Assembly: GCA_903859375.1 (NCBI GenBank) | Contig: CAIOMK010000025.1 | Span: 1 to 33,972, forward strand | Origin: Candidatus Moraniibacteriota bacterium | GTDB lineage: Bacteria; Patescibacteriota; Minisyncoccia; Moranbacterales; UBA1568 | Direction: 5' to 3' | Length of the DNA stretch: 33,972 nucleotides | Shown: positions 26,099 through 33,491 of the stretch, in pieces | Layout of the letters: every line of letters begins with the position of its first letter | Position numbering within the stretch: position 1 is the stretch's first letter | Program-made: the position numbers and the translations under genes | The notes under the pieces: generated by a model | Database searches by the model: none | The model's input: the letters and a program-made list of their open reading frames with translations, nothing else | Told to the model about the DNA's origin: nothing

Positions 26099-26617
26099 TC
26101 AAAGCGCGATGATGAAGGCGAAATTGATCCGGCCGACGTCGTTTCGCTCAAGTTTCGATACGGACAGGTCCTTGAAATCAGGCAGTTTCTTGAGTACGGT
26201 CAATTGTTGGACAATTGTCCGGAACGAATCCGACTCGCCGACGAGATCGACTGTCTTTTGGGTGACGTTATAGGAATAATTCGAAAGCGTGATGCCGGGA
26301 AGGATAGCTCCCTCGACGGATTCGAGAACCGCCATCGGCTCGGTCTGACTGCTCTTGCCCGATTCGACGATATTATTTATTCTGAACTGAAAATCAGAAA
26401 TGGAATCGATCTGATCCTGAGTCATGTTCACCCGCGCCTGAGTGGTCTGCGCTTCCACATCGGCAATGTCCTGTATCAGCTGGTTCTCGTAATAAGAAAG
26501 CCCTCCCCAGATCGCCACGACGACGACGATACTCAGGATAACGAATATGAGTCCTTTTCCAAGATATTGTCCCACACCTTTTGGTTGCGCTGACTGCGCC
26601 AAGTTCATTCCCGGCAT
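26099..26617 (-). CDS. pilN: Type IV pilus alignment protein, PilN-like
   Basis: The 172-residue protein has a short cytoplasmic start (about 1-20; PilN usually binds PilM there), one membrane helix (about 22-42), a helical stalk, and a globular domain with a beta strand pattern (GITLSNYSYNVTQKTVDLVGES). Its cytoplasmic N-terminus lacks the consensus INLLP motif, reading MNLAQSAQPKG, so the PilM contact may differ. It lies between pilM and pilO. Confidence 0.8.
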   Translation of the reverse strand: MPGMNLAQSAQPKGVGQYLGKGLIFVILSIVVVVAIWGGLSYYENQLIQDIADVEAQTTQARVNMTQDQIDSISDFQFRINNIVESGKSSQTEPMAVLESVEGAILPGITLSNYSYNVTQKTVDLVGESDSFRTIVQQLTVLKKLPDFKDLSVSKLERNDVGRINFAFIIAL

Positions 26618-26691
26618 ATGATTTCAGTTTTTTTGTTTTATCGAAATCCCTCTGTTCGAAAGTATATACCACCCCGACGATTCTTCAAAAT

Positions 26692-27858
26692 TTATTTCTT
26701 CTTTTTCTTTTTCTCCATCTCTGCCGCCCCATACAAAGCAAGTCCGATCGCCGCAGAAAAGGACGCACCCACCGATTCTATCTTCGGCTGAAGAGCCGGT
26801 GAATACGAGACCATACGCCACGGATTCGACAGCACCGTCGGGACACCGAGTCGTTTCGACAGATACTGGGTAAGCCCGGTGAGCCGTCCCGTCCCACCCG
26901 ACAAGACGACACTGTCAACCTTCACGTCCGGACGTTTCTGTTTCCACGATTCGATCATACGACCGGCCTCGTTCACGATCGTTTCGATAGCGGGGAAAAT
27001 GACCGCGACATCCTTCGCATTCAGGAAATCCTTCCCGCTCTTCTTGAGCGCATCAGCCCGATCCTGAGAAATATTGAGGCTTTCGGCGAGAGAGCGCGTG
27101 ATATCGCGTCCACCCGTATCGATACTCCGACTCTTCTTCACATACCCGTCTTCCACCAGGATGATGTTCGCCGCGCGTGCACCGATGTCGATGATCAGAA
27201 ACGTACCTGGATCGTTTCCGACAACCGCACGGGGAATCGAAAACGTTTCCAGCTCAAGCAGTTTCATGTCATATCCCGCGTCTCTCACATACCCTTCATA
27301 CTGTTCCACGTCCTTATTGAGAGCGGCGACCAGAACCACTTCAGTCCTCACCTTTTCCTTCTTCGTATCAGGGGATTCCTTGTCCGCACCGACGTGATGC
27401 CCTTCTTTCTTGTCCACTTTCTTGTCCGCGTCAGTCGGATCCTTTTCAACTTCCGTCTCGACGGGGTCTTTCGCTTTGAGCGCTTCCCACGACAAGGAGA
27501 CCTCCTCGAGAGGGCTCGGGATATATTTGCGAGCCTCGAACCGGACCGCTTCCTCGAGCTCGGTCTCCGTCATCTCGGGAAAATCTATAAGAGAAATGAG
27601 ACCGAGAAACGACGGCATGGAAATGCAGATCTCTTTTGTTTCAGGTCGCATCTTCTCAAGCAACGCCCGGAAGCGGATCGTCATATCCTGACGAAAGGAA
27701 TGGCCCAAAGAATCCTGCAAATCATGCGGCTGGAACAATGTCGCCTCTCCGTAGTTCGTGAGAAACGGACGACCTCCGCGGATTTCGAGCTCGACCGCCT
27801 TGATCGATTCCGTGCCAAAATCGACACCGAGGAACCTCTCTTTTGAAAACATACCCAT
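26692..27858 (-). CDS. pilM: Type IV pilus assembly protein PilM (actin-like ATPase)
   Basis: PilM is a cytoplasmic actin-like ring protein at the base of the pilus. The 388 residues show the phosphate-1 motif (LGVDFGTESIKAVEL, 10-24), a second motif with FLIIDIGARAANIILVEDG, and VVLSGGTGRLTGL near the end. An insertion of about 43 charged residues (128-170, Lys/Asp/Glu-rich with HH) lies inside the fold, and the protein ends in a six-lysine tail; both make it longer than usual. An ATG at 27852 is an alternative start. It leads the pilus operon, opposite clpC. Confidence 0.93.
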   Translation of the reverse strand: MGMFSKERFLGVDFGTESIKAVELEIRGGRPFLTNYGEATLFQPHDLQDSLGHSFRQDMTIRFRALLEKMRPETKEICISMPSFLGLISLIDFPEMTETELEEAVRFEARKYIPSPLEEVSLSWEALKAKDPVETEVEKDPTDADKKVDKKEGHHVGADKESPDTKKEKVRTEVVLVAALNKDVEQYEGYVRDAGYDMKLLELETFSIPRAVVGNDPGTFLIIDIGARAANIILVEDGYVKKSRSIDTGGRDITRSLAESLNISQDRADALKKSGKDFLNAKDVAVIFPAIETIVNEAGRMIESWKQKRPDVKVDSVVLSGGTGRLTGLTQYLSKRLGVPTVLSNPWRMVSYSPALQPKIESVGASFSAAIGLALYGAAEMEKKKKKK

Positions 27859-27888
27859 ATCTTTTTCTGTGTTTCGGAATACCGGGCG

Positions 27889-27913
27889 AAATCGGAAACG
27901 TCTCTTCCGATTT
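27889..27913. promoter_or_regulatory. Hairpin in the pilM leader
   Basis: AAATCGGAA and TTCCGATTT form a perfect 9-base stem around a 7-base loop, within the predicted pilM leader, 31 bases before the start. No T run follows, so it is not a terminator; it may stabilise or regulate the long pilus transcript. Confidence 0.5.
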
Positions 27914-27928
27914 CTTCATATCTCTCAC

Positions 27929-27937
27929 ACTATACCA
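27929..27937 (-). promoter_or_regulatory. Extended -10 promoter of the pilus operon
   Basis: The minus strand reads TGG then TATAGT, an extended -10 element (TGN-TATAAT type). No good -35 is needed or seen. Transcription would begin near 27922, 64 bases before pilM. Confidence 0.55.
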
Positions 27938-27991
27938 TAATTTTCACAAGCAAGAAAAGAGACAGGTCGTGAACACTGGCAGTGGCGAATA

Positions 27992-28020
27992 TTGACACAA
28001 TGGTTCAGGGAAAATACAAT
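27992..28020 (+). promoter_or_regulatory. Promoter of clpC-comF
   Basis: A perfect TTGACA (27992-27997) is 17 bases from TACAAT (28015-28020). The start would be near 28027, about 44 bases before the clpC ATG. It lies back to back with the pilM promoter in a 212-base divergent region. No CIRCE or other heat-shock operator that I recognise is present. Confidence 0.8.
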
Positions 28021-28070
28021 CAAATACCACCTTCATCGGAAACCGTTACGTCCGTGATATCATACAAAAT

Positions 28071-30617
28071 ATGGAAACAGGCCATCTTCCGGAAAAATTC
28101 TCGCTTCGCGCACGAAAAATCCTCGACGAGGCCGAGTTGGTCGCGCGCGCGACCGATGCGGTTGCGATACACCCTATCCACCTCCTGATTGCCATTTTGT
28201 CCGAAGACGGCAGTCTTGGCAGTCTGTTTCTCATAAATGCCGGCCTGAAACGGGAAACGCTCGGGAAAACCATCACGGATCCGGCACAACCGGCGTCGAA
28301 AACCGTCCCAAAAAACAAAAAAAGAGGCAAAGGACGCTCACCGTCGACGCTCCCCTTTTCCGCCGGAACCAAAGAAGTCCTGACGGGCGCTTTCCTGTCC
28401 GCCAACCGTTTCGGTTCGCCTTATGTCGGCACGGAGCATGTCGTCCATGCCATACTGTCCCGGCCGGATGACGAAATACTCGTCTCCCTTGCCGAAGCCG
28501 GCATCGACCATACACAGACGCTGGTCGATCTCGAATCCCATCTCGGCCTCGAGCATGTCCCCGATTTCGGCAAACTGCTCGATTTCCCAGAGCTCACCCT
28601 CGCGAAACGGAAATCATCCGCGGGAGGACTGCCCCCGGCACTTTCCCAATATACGGTAGATCTCGGTCGTGAAGCGATCGAACGCCGAGACGCGTTCTTC
28701 GGACGCGACTCCGAAATCGCCCGGATCACGAACATCCTCGGACGTCGACAAAAAAACAATCCGGTACTCCTCGGCGAGCCCGGTGTCGGCAAGACGGCGA
28801 TCGTCTCCGCCATCGCAAAACGGATAGAGGAGGGCGAAACAGGCGCGTCACTCGCCGGCAAGAGGATCCTCGCTCTCGACCTCGCGCTCGTCGTCGCCGG
28901 CACGAGTTTCCGTGGTGAATTCGAGGCCCGTCTCAAGGATATCGTCCGAGAAATGAAGGACCGTCCGGATATCATACTTTTCATCGATGAGCTCCATACG
29001 ATTGTCGGTGCCGGCAATGCACAAGGAGGACTCGACGCCGCGAATATTCTCAAACCGGCACTCGCCCGCGGTGAAATCAGGATCATCGGCGCGACCACGC
29101 TTGCCGAATATCGCAAACATATAGAGAAAGACCCGGCACTCGGACGGCGGTTCCAATCCGTAATCGTCCACGAGCCGTCCACTCAGGAAACGAAGAAACT
29201 CCTCCGCGGAATCCGCCCTGCATACGAGTCATTTCATGGGATCTCGATCGGTACCGAACTTTTGGATATTTCGGTCGATTTGTCCGTCCGCCATATTCAC
29301 GACCGATTTCTTCCGGACAAGGCGATCGACATCCTCGACGAAGCCTCGTCTCTCTCGAAAAACCGTATCGAAAGGAGTCCGGCCCACAAAGCGGCAGCCA
29401 TACTCGAAAACACCCGTAAAAACGTCCTCGATGAAAAAGAGTCCCTCATTTCCGACGGACGGTTCGACGAGGCGACAAAAATGCTTGAAGAGGAAATCCG
29501 CCTCGATCGTGAGATAGCGGAACTCAACAAACTCATGACAGAACGCGGATCCGGATCGGACAGACCTGCTCTCACGGCCCGTGATCTCCTGGAAACCGTT
29601 TCAGCCATGACCGGTATCCCCTTCGCGACCCTCGAACGGGATCGGCCGGAACATCGTCTGGAGCGTCTCGGCCGTACGCTCCGCGAGCGCATCGCCCTCC
29701 AGGAAGACGCCATCTCAGCCGTCGAATCATCGTTGCTCCGGTCGCTCTCCGAAGTCCGCGACCCCGTCCGCCCACTTGGCTCGCTTCTTTTTCTCGGGCC
29801 GACTGGTGTCGGCAAAACGCTCGTGGCCAAAACTGTCGCCGAGGAATTCTTCGGCGGTCGGGACCGTCTCATCCGTCTCGATATGAGTGAATTCATGGAA
29901 CGGCACAGTGTCGCACAAATGATCGGCGCACCTGCCGGCTATGTCGGCTATGGCGAAGGCGGACGTCTCACAGAACGGATCAGGCGCATGCCACATGCCG
30001 TCGTCCTCTTCGACGAGATAGAGAAAGCCCATCCGGACGTCGCAGGCATCCTCCTCCAGATTCTCGATGAGGGGACACTTACCGATGCGGAAGGACGGTC
30101 CGTCAGTTTCCGCGACGCGCTTATCATCATCACATCAAATGTCGGCACCGGCGCGTTTTTCAAGACCGATCAGATCGGTTTCAACAAAGGAAACGGGAAT
30201 GATGCCGTCATCCATACCGAAACGGCAAAAAACACGGCGCTCGACGAACTCAAGAAAACGTTCCGTCCCGAACTGCTCGCCCGTATCGACAGGACGGTCG
30301 TCTTCGACGCGCTCGGACAGGACGCCATCATGAAGATCGTCAGGCTCGAACTGAACGCCCTCAGGAAACGTCTTTCCAAACGAGGCGTCACGGTCGCCGT
30401 TCCCACATCCGTCATCGCCTTCCTTACGAAGAAAAGCCTCGTCCCGGAACACGGCGCACGCCTGGTCCGCAGAAACATAGAGGAGCTCGTCGAGAAACCG
30501 ATAGCATCCGTGCTCCTCTCCGGGACGGGAAAGAAACGACGTCTCGAGCTGCATGTTTCCGACGATATGATCGTGTGCAAGGAATCCGGAATCCCCGTGA
30601 AAAAAGCGGGGAAATAA
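28071..30617 (+). CDS. clpC: ClpC-type AAA+ unfoldase
   Basis: ClpC unfolds proteins, usually for degradation by ClpP. The 848 residues show a double Clp N domain (about 8-160), AAA1 with Walker A GEPGVGKT (235-242) and FIDELHTIVGAG, a short middle region with a UVR-like helix pair (ENTRKNVLDEKESLISDGRFDEATKML), and AAA2 with GPTGVGKT (576-583) and VLFDEIEKAHPDV. The middle is too short for ClpB. IGFN near 702 fits the ClpP-binding loop. No clpP lies in the window. A Lys/Arg-rich linker (80-90) splits the N domain. The start lacks a Shine-Dalgarno. Confidence 0.94.
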   Translation: METGHLPEKFSLRARKILDEAELVARATDAVAIHPIHLLIAILSEDGSLGSLFLINAGLKRETLGKTITDPAQPASKTVPKNKKRGKGRSPSTLPFSAGTKEVLTGAFLSANRFGSPYVGTEHVVHAILSRPDDEILVSLAEAGIDHTQTLVDLESHLGLEHVPDFGKLLDFPELTLAKRKSSAGGLPPALSQYTVDLGREAIERRDAFFGRDSEIARITNILGRRQKNNPVLLGEPGVGKTAIVSAIAKRIEEGETGASLAGKRILALDLALVVAGTSFRGEFEARLKDIVREMKDRPDIILFIDELHTIVGAGNAQGGLDAANILKPALARGEIRIIGATTLAEYRKHIEKDPALGRRFQSVIVHEPSTQETKKLLRGIRPAYESFHGISIGTELLDISVDLSVRHIHDRFLPDKAIDILDEASSLSKNRIERSPAHKAAAILENTRKNVLDEKESLISDGRFDEATKMLEEEIRLDREIAELNKLMTERGSGSDRPALTARDLLETVSAMTGIPFATLERDRPEHRLERLGRTLRERIALQEDAISAVESSLLRSLSEVRDPVRPLGSLLFLGPTGVGKTLVAKTVAEEFFGGRDRLIRLDMSEFMERHSVAQMIGAPAGYVGYGEGGRLTERIRRMPHAVVLFDEIEKAHPDVAGILLQILDEGTLTDAEGRSVSFRDALIIITSNVGTGAFFKTDQIGFNKGNGNDAVIHTETAKNTALDELKKTFRPELLARIDRTVVFDALGQDAIMKIVRLELNALRKRLSKRGVTVAVPTSVIAFLTKKSLVPEHGARLVRRNIEELVEKPIASVLLSGTGKKRRLELHVSDDMIVCKESGIPVKKAGK

Positions 30618-30643
30618 TCATCAGGAAGGCAACGTTCACAAAG

Positions 30644-31396
30644 ATGGACATGCATTCGTCAATCAGGACGGCATTTCTCCGAACCGGTGAATTTCTCGCC
30701 GACCTCCTCTTTCCGCGCGTTTGTATCGATTGTCGAAAAAAAGGCGCCTATCTCTGTGACTCGTGTCTCGACGCCGCGCCGAGAAAGCGGGAACACACCT
30801 GCCCGTTCTGCACATCCGTACTGACGCCTTTCGGACAGACCTGTTTTTCATGCGCACCGAAGCATTCACTCGACGGTATTTTCGCTGCCGTGAGCTTTCG
30901 GGAAGCATCGGTCATCGCACAATCGATCCATATCTTCAAATACGAATACGTCCGCGAACTCGCCACCCCGTTGGGCGCGTTACTCGCCGAAACCGCATCC
31001 AAGACCGATCTGCCGATTCCCGATTTCCTTGTCCCCGTCCCGCTTCATACCTGGCGCAATCGCTATCGCGGATTCAATCAGTCATCCCTCCTCGCCAAGG
31101 CATTCGCTTCCTCGTTCATGCCGGAGCTCCCCCTTGTCGTCCGCGACAACATCCTTGTCCGTACCCGCTTCACACTCCCGCAGGCGAAAAGTCACGGCGC
31201 AAAAGAGCGGAAAGCGAATCTGAAAAATGCCTTCTCAATCCGATCAAAAAACCCGTTTGTCAAAAAAAGTTTGAAAAATAAGACCGTCTGGCTCATAGAC
31301 GATGTCGCCACGACCGGAGCGACACTCGAGGAATGTGCCAAGACACTCAAAAAAGCCGGGGTGAAAAAAGTCTTTGGCATCGTCGTCGCCAGATGA
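30644..31396 (+). CDS. comF: ComF-family phosphoribosyltransferase-like protein
   Basis: The 250 residues have an N-terminal double zinc ribbon (Cys27, 30, 38, 41, 53, 56, 67, 70 in CxxC pairs) and a C-terminal phosphoribosyltransferase domain with the PRPP loop VWLIDDVATTGAT. RFTLPQAKSHGAKERKANLKNAF is the ComF signature region. ComF is needed for DNA uptake in competent bacteria, probably acting on the entering single strand, and fits the type IV pilus genes here. It follows clpC by 26 bases. The frame is open from 30575 inside clpC; I took the ATG at 30644, and 30650 is possible. Confidence 0.93.
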   Translation: MDMHSSIRTAFLRTGEFLADLLFPRVCIDCRKKGAYLCDSCLDAAPRKREHTCPFCTSVLTPFGQTCFSCAPKHSLDGIFAAVSFREASVIAQSIHIFKYEYVRELATPLGALLAETASKTDLPIPDFLVPVPLHTWRNRYRGFNQSSLLAKAFASSFMPELPLVVRDNILVRTRFTLPQAKSHGAKERKANLKNAFSIRSKNPFVKKSLKNKTVWLIDDVATTGATLEECAKTLKKAGVKKVFGIVVAR

Positions 31397-31417
31397 GCCG
31401 AACCCGTGAATGCGAAA

Positions 31418-31462
31418 TAAAAAACAAACCGCCTCAAGAGGTATTCCTCCTTGGGCGGTTTC
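31418..31462 (-). terminator. Terminator between comF and the HAD-like gene
   Basis: AACCGCC pairs with GGCGGTT, enclosing an inner GAGG/CCTC stem. The minus strand continues with TTTGTTTTTTATT, so it clearly ends the HAD-like gene. On the plus strand only three Ts follow, but it may also help stop clpC-comF. Confidence 0.8.
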
Positions 31463-31476
31463 CTGAACCTGTCAGA

Positions 31477-32088
31477 TTACATGGTCACGATAGCATCCGT
31501 CCTCTGGCGGATATCCAGCCAGGAAAAAGCCGGAACCGTATAGGGCGGAGACCATTCTTCTTCCCTACCGAACAGTCGAAAGTGGAGCAACTTCGGGAGC
31601 TTCTTGAATTGGGCCCTTTCACGAAGAATCTGCCGGCGTTTCTTGTCGCTGTTGTCGATATAGACATGGATATCGTACTTCCGAAGAACGTCCCCCTTGC
31701 TTTTCTTGACACCGTTCTCATCCGTTCCGACACCGATGAAAGGAATGATAGCCAGGCCGCTCATCTCGTGAAACCACTCTTTCGAAAGTTCACACGACCT
31801 GCCGACCCGCGACGTCACGACCAGCACATCATGCCCTGATTCGACGAAACGACGAAGCGTATCGAAAGCCCCTTTGACCGGAGACAATCGATACCGGTAC
31901 GCCGGCAGGTAAATCATGTCACGAAGCTCTTCAAACCTGTCTCTCGGGATGTCTTGTCGTTGAAATTCTTTCCAGGTACATTTTTGTGGACGAGTCTTCA
32001 CATCGGGAAATGAACAATACAGAATCTCCGCCTCAAGCGATAGGTTCGGCGCGAGAATAACCTTATTGAAATCGACTCCGATTCTCAT
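31477..32088 (-). CDS. HAD-like protein with altered active site
   Basis: This 203-residue protein has the layout of small HAD nucleotidases: motif I at the N-terminus (GVDFNKVI), motif II with LVVTSRVG (about 89-96), a Lys-rich motif III region (KKSKGDVLRKY) and motif IV with YIDNSDKKRR. The usual motif I DxDx(T/V) is D6-F-N8-K-V, and the usual DD of motif IV is DN, so two metal- or catalysis-linked acids are amides. It may be a divergent phosphatase, a different enzyme, or a binding protein. It starts with a GAGG 6 bases upstream of ATG and has its own promoter and terminator. Confidence 0.65.
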   Translation of the reverse strand: MRIGVDFNKVILAPNLSLEAEILYCSFPDVKTRPQKCTWKEFQRQDIPRDRFEELRDMIYLPAYRYRLSPVKGAFDTLRRFVESGHDVLVVTSRVGRSCELSKEWFHEMSGLAIIPFIGVGTDENGVKKSKGDVLRKYDIHVYIDNSDKKRRQILRERAQFKKLPKLLHFRLFGREEEWSPPYTVPAFSWLDIRQRTDAIVTM

Positions 32089-32136
32089 GTGACTGCCTCT
32101 GTTTTTGTTAAACGAACGATTCGTGCCGACTCACTC

Positions 32137-32165
32137 ACCCTAGCGCAACATGACGGCAGTGTAAA
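32137..32165 (-). promoter_or_regulatory. Candidate promoter of the HAD-like gene
   Basis: TTTACA (32160-32165, minus strand) and TAGGGT (32137-32142) are 17 bases apart. The -35 box is good and the -10 box is poor. The start would be near 32130, 42 bases before the ATG. Confidence 0.4.
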
Positions 32166-32246
32166 GGTCCCGTGATACGTCAAAAACCACTCCGACATCA
32201 TTGCCGCGCGACCATGTTCCACAAGTCTTTTATATATGCGAAAACA

Positions 32247-32309
32247 GTGAGATTCGCCCCGCATGCGCGGGGTAAAAACTCACGATACCCTTGCAGGTAT
32301 GACAGTTTT
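32247..32309 (-). pseudogene. tRNA-Ser 3'-half fragment with a T-loop insertion
   Basis: GTGAGATTCG (32247-32256) and the 33 bases at 32277-32309 match 43 consecutive bases of the intact tRNA-Ser (32401-32443) exactly. They cover the T arm, the long variable arm and part of the anticodon arm. Between them are 20 extra bases in the T-loop, mostly a GC palindrome (CCCCGC-4-GCGGGG). No acceptor end or D arm is present, so it cannot be a working tRNA. Confidence 0.88.
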
Positions 32310-32320
32310 TCCGCTACATC

Positions 32321-32365
32321 CCCGCAGGGCGGGGTGAGCGGACCCGCTCGCAAGGACGAGCGGGC
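32321..32365. repeat. Two GC palindromes beside tRNA-Ser
   Basis: CCCCGC-3-GCGGGG (about 32320-32335) and CCCGCTCG-6-CGAGCGGG (about 32343-32365) follow each other between the tRNA fragment and the intact tRNA. The first resembles the palindrome inside the fragment's T-loop. They are like REP-type mobile palindromes; no transposase is nearby. Confidence 0.7.
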
Positions 32366-32392
32366 AAGACCGACTTCAGAATCTTTTCGGGG

Positions 32393-32479
32393 CGGAGGAG
32401 GTGAGATTCGAACTCACGATACCCTTGCAGGTATGACAGTTTTCAAGACTGTTGCCTTCAACCACTCGGCCACTCCTCC
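32393..32479 (-). tRNA. tRNA-Ser(UGA)
   Basis: The minus strand folds into an 87-base class II tRNA: acceptor GGAGGAG/CTCCTCC, discriminator G73, D arm with GAGTGGTTGAAGGC, anticodon loop CTTGAAA giving UGA, a long variable arm (TACC/GGTA around TGCAAG) and T arm GTGAG-TTCGAAT-CTCAC. It reads UCA and related Ser codons. CCA is not encoded. Flanking GAATCTTTT and AAAAGATTC can pair to extend the acceptor helix in the precursor. Confidence 0.97.
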
Positions 32480-32512
32480 GCTCCAAAAAGATTCGTTTCA
32501 AACAACAACCTT

Positions 32513-32530
32513 CTCGGCCACTCCTCCGCT
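32513..32530 (-). repeat. 18-base copy of the tRNA-Ser 5' end
   Basis: The 18 bases at 32513-32530 equal 32465-32482, which holds the tRNA-Ser 5' acceptor strand and start of the D arm. The copy is 48 bases upstream of the gene in its transcription direction. Confidence 0.9.
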
Positions 32531-32656
32531 TATCTGAAAAATCTTTTCCGCTGTTTCAGGTGCCTTTCAGCCAACAGGCATCTCTTCGGCTGATTTCCCC
32601 ATCTCTCACAGGCTAGCAGAAACAATCGCTGCTGTGAAGACACCAAAATGACGTGG

Positions 32657-32662
32657 TATACT
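32657..32662 (+). promoter_or_regulatory. Extended -10 promoter of the small membrane protein gene
   Basis: TGG followed by TATACT is an extended -10 element; the best -35 at 16 bases is poor. The start of transcription, near 32669, lies inside the longest open frame (from 32648), which argues for a later start codon at 32690 or 32702. Confidence 0.5.
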
Positions 32663-32689
32663 GAAACCAATAATTCTTCCTCATCGCTT

Positions 32690-33295
32690 ATGGGTACCGA
32701 TATGAACGACACGACGCGCCCGACGAAAGAAGATCCATCACCGTTCCTCGCTTCTTCACGGGAATCCATCGAAGATCCCCGGCCGAAGAAACAGTTCAAC
32801 CATCCCACATCGAATCCGTACCGTACAGGAAAACTGCTCGCCCACTGGGAGTCCGAAGCGCACGATTCGCCCTTTCTTGAATCGAAAAATCTCATGATTG
32901 GAGCCGTTTTTGCGCTGATCGCGATCGTCGCCTATTCCATCTATACCGACAGTCCGATAATGTCCATCACGTTCATCCTAATCGGTATGACCGGATACCT
33001 CCTTTTCAGCCGACCCGGCGAACCCACGGAATACAAGGTGACCGATAAAGGCATTTCCATCGGCAAAGAATTCTATGATTACCCGGGTCTCACTTCGTTT
33101 TGGATTATCGAAGGTCATCCTCAGTTCCCGAAACATCTCATCCTCGACACGGCAGGCATCCTCACGCCACGATTGCATATCCCCCTGGAAGGGAATGACG
33201 CCACCATCATGAGAAAGGTACTCCTGAAATATGTCCCCGAAGTGGAATACGAGCCGACTGTCATTGACATTCTCGAAAGAATACTGCATATTTAA
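32690..33295 (+). CDS. Hypothetical membrane protein with two spans and a PH-like C-terminus
   Basis: The protein (201 residues from this ATG) has a polar, Pro/Lys/Glu-rich cytoplasmic start, then two close membrane helices (about 68-83 and 90-105: LMIGAVFALIAIVAYSIY, IMSITFILIGMTGYLLF), and a soluble domain from about 112. That domain begins YKVTDKGISIGKEFYDYPGLTSFWI, the strand-turn pattern seen in bacterial PH-like domains after a paired membrane hairpin, and ends VIDILERIL. No enzyme motif is visible. Family and role are unknown. The start was set by the promoter at 32657; 32702 is also possible. Confidence 0.7.
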   Translation: MGTDMNDTTRPTKEDPSPFLASSRESIEDPRPKKQFNHPTSNPYRTGKLLAHWESEAHDSPFLESKNLMIGAVFALIAIVAYSIYTDSPIMSITFILIGMTGYLLFSRPGEPTEYKVTDKGISIGKEFYDYPGLTSFWIIEGHPQFPKHLILDTAGILTPRLHIPLEGNDATIMRKVLLKYVPEVEYEPTVIDILERILHI

Positions 33296-33297
33296 AA

Positions 33298-33334
33298 GAG
33301 TCCGGACCACTCTGGACGGTTGTTTTTGTTTTAG
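33298..33334 (+). terminator. Possible weak terminator after the membrane protein gene
   Basis: AGAGT pairs with ACTCT around CCGGACC, and GTTTTTGTTTT follows a little later. The stem is short, so this is tentative. Confidence 0.35.
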
Positions 33335-33353
33335 AGTGACAGATTCTTGTGTC

Positions 33354-33426
33354 GCGCTTGTAGCTCAGTGGATAGAGCGTTTGGTTGCGGTCCAAAAGGT
33401 CGCAGGTCCGATTCCTGCCAAGCGCA
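33354..33426 (+). tRNA. tRNA-Arg(GCG)
   Basis: A complete 73-base cloverleaf: acceptor GCGCTTG/CAAGCGC with A73, D stem GCTC/GAGC with A20 (an Arg identity base), anticodon stem TTTGG/CCAAA with loop TTGCGGT giving anticodon GCG, and T stem GCAGG/CCTGC. It reads CGC, and CGU by wobble. Bacteria normally use ACG (edited to ICG). The T loop is TCCGATT, so base 55 is C where U (pseudouridine) is almost universal. CCA is not encoded. A terminator follows directly. Confidence 0.95.
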
Positions 33427-33466
33427 CAGACAAAACTCCCCTCTTGGGGAGTTTTTTAGTGCGCGA
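33412..33466 (+). repeat. 55-base direct repeat, copy 1 (tRNA-Arg 3' end plus terminator)
   Basis: These 55 bases, from the T-stem of tRNA-Arg through its acceptor strand and terminator, recur exactly at 33591-33645. The acceptor strand GCGCAC (33422-33427) can also pair with GTGCGC (33459-33464) outside the terminator stem. Confidence 0.93.
33432..33457 (+). terminator. Terminator of tRNA-Arg
   Basis: AAAACTCCCC, a four-base loop and GGGGAGTTTT with six Ts form a strong intrinsic terminator 5 bases after the tRNA. Confidence 0.92.
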
Positions 33467-33469
33467 GGA

Positions 33470-33491
33470 GCAAACAAACGATTTTGTTTGC
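33470..33491 (+). repeat. Hairpin after the tRNA-Arg terminator
   Basis: GCAAACAAA and TTTGTTTGC form a 9-base stem with a four-base loop, immediately before the 118-base repeat. Confidence 0.6.

Noticed and set aside
28071-30617. ClpB disaggregase
   Set aside because: The middle region is short and UVR-like, without the long ClpB coiled coil, and an IGF-type ClpP loop is present.
32247-32530. Prophage or island attachment sites at tRNA-Ser
   Set aside because: The flanking copies match different ends of the tRNA and are only tens of bases away, with no integrase or cargo between them.
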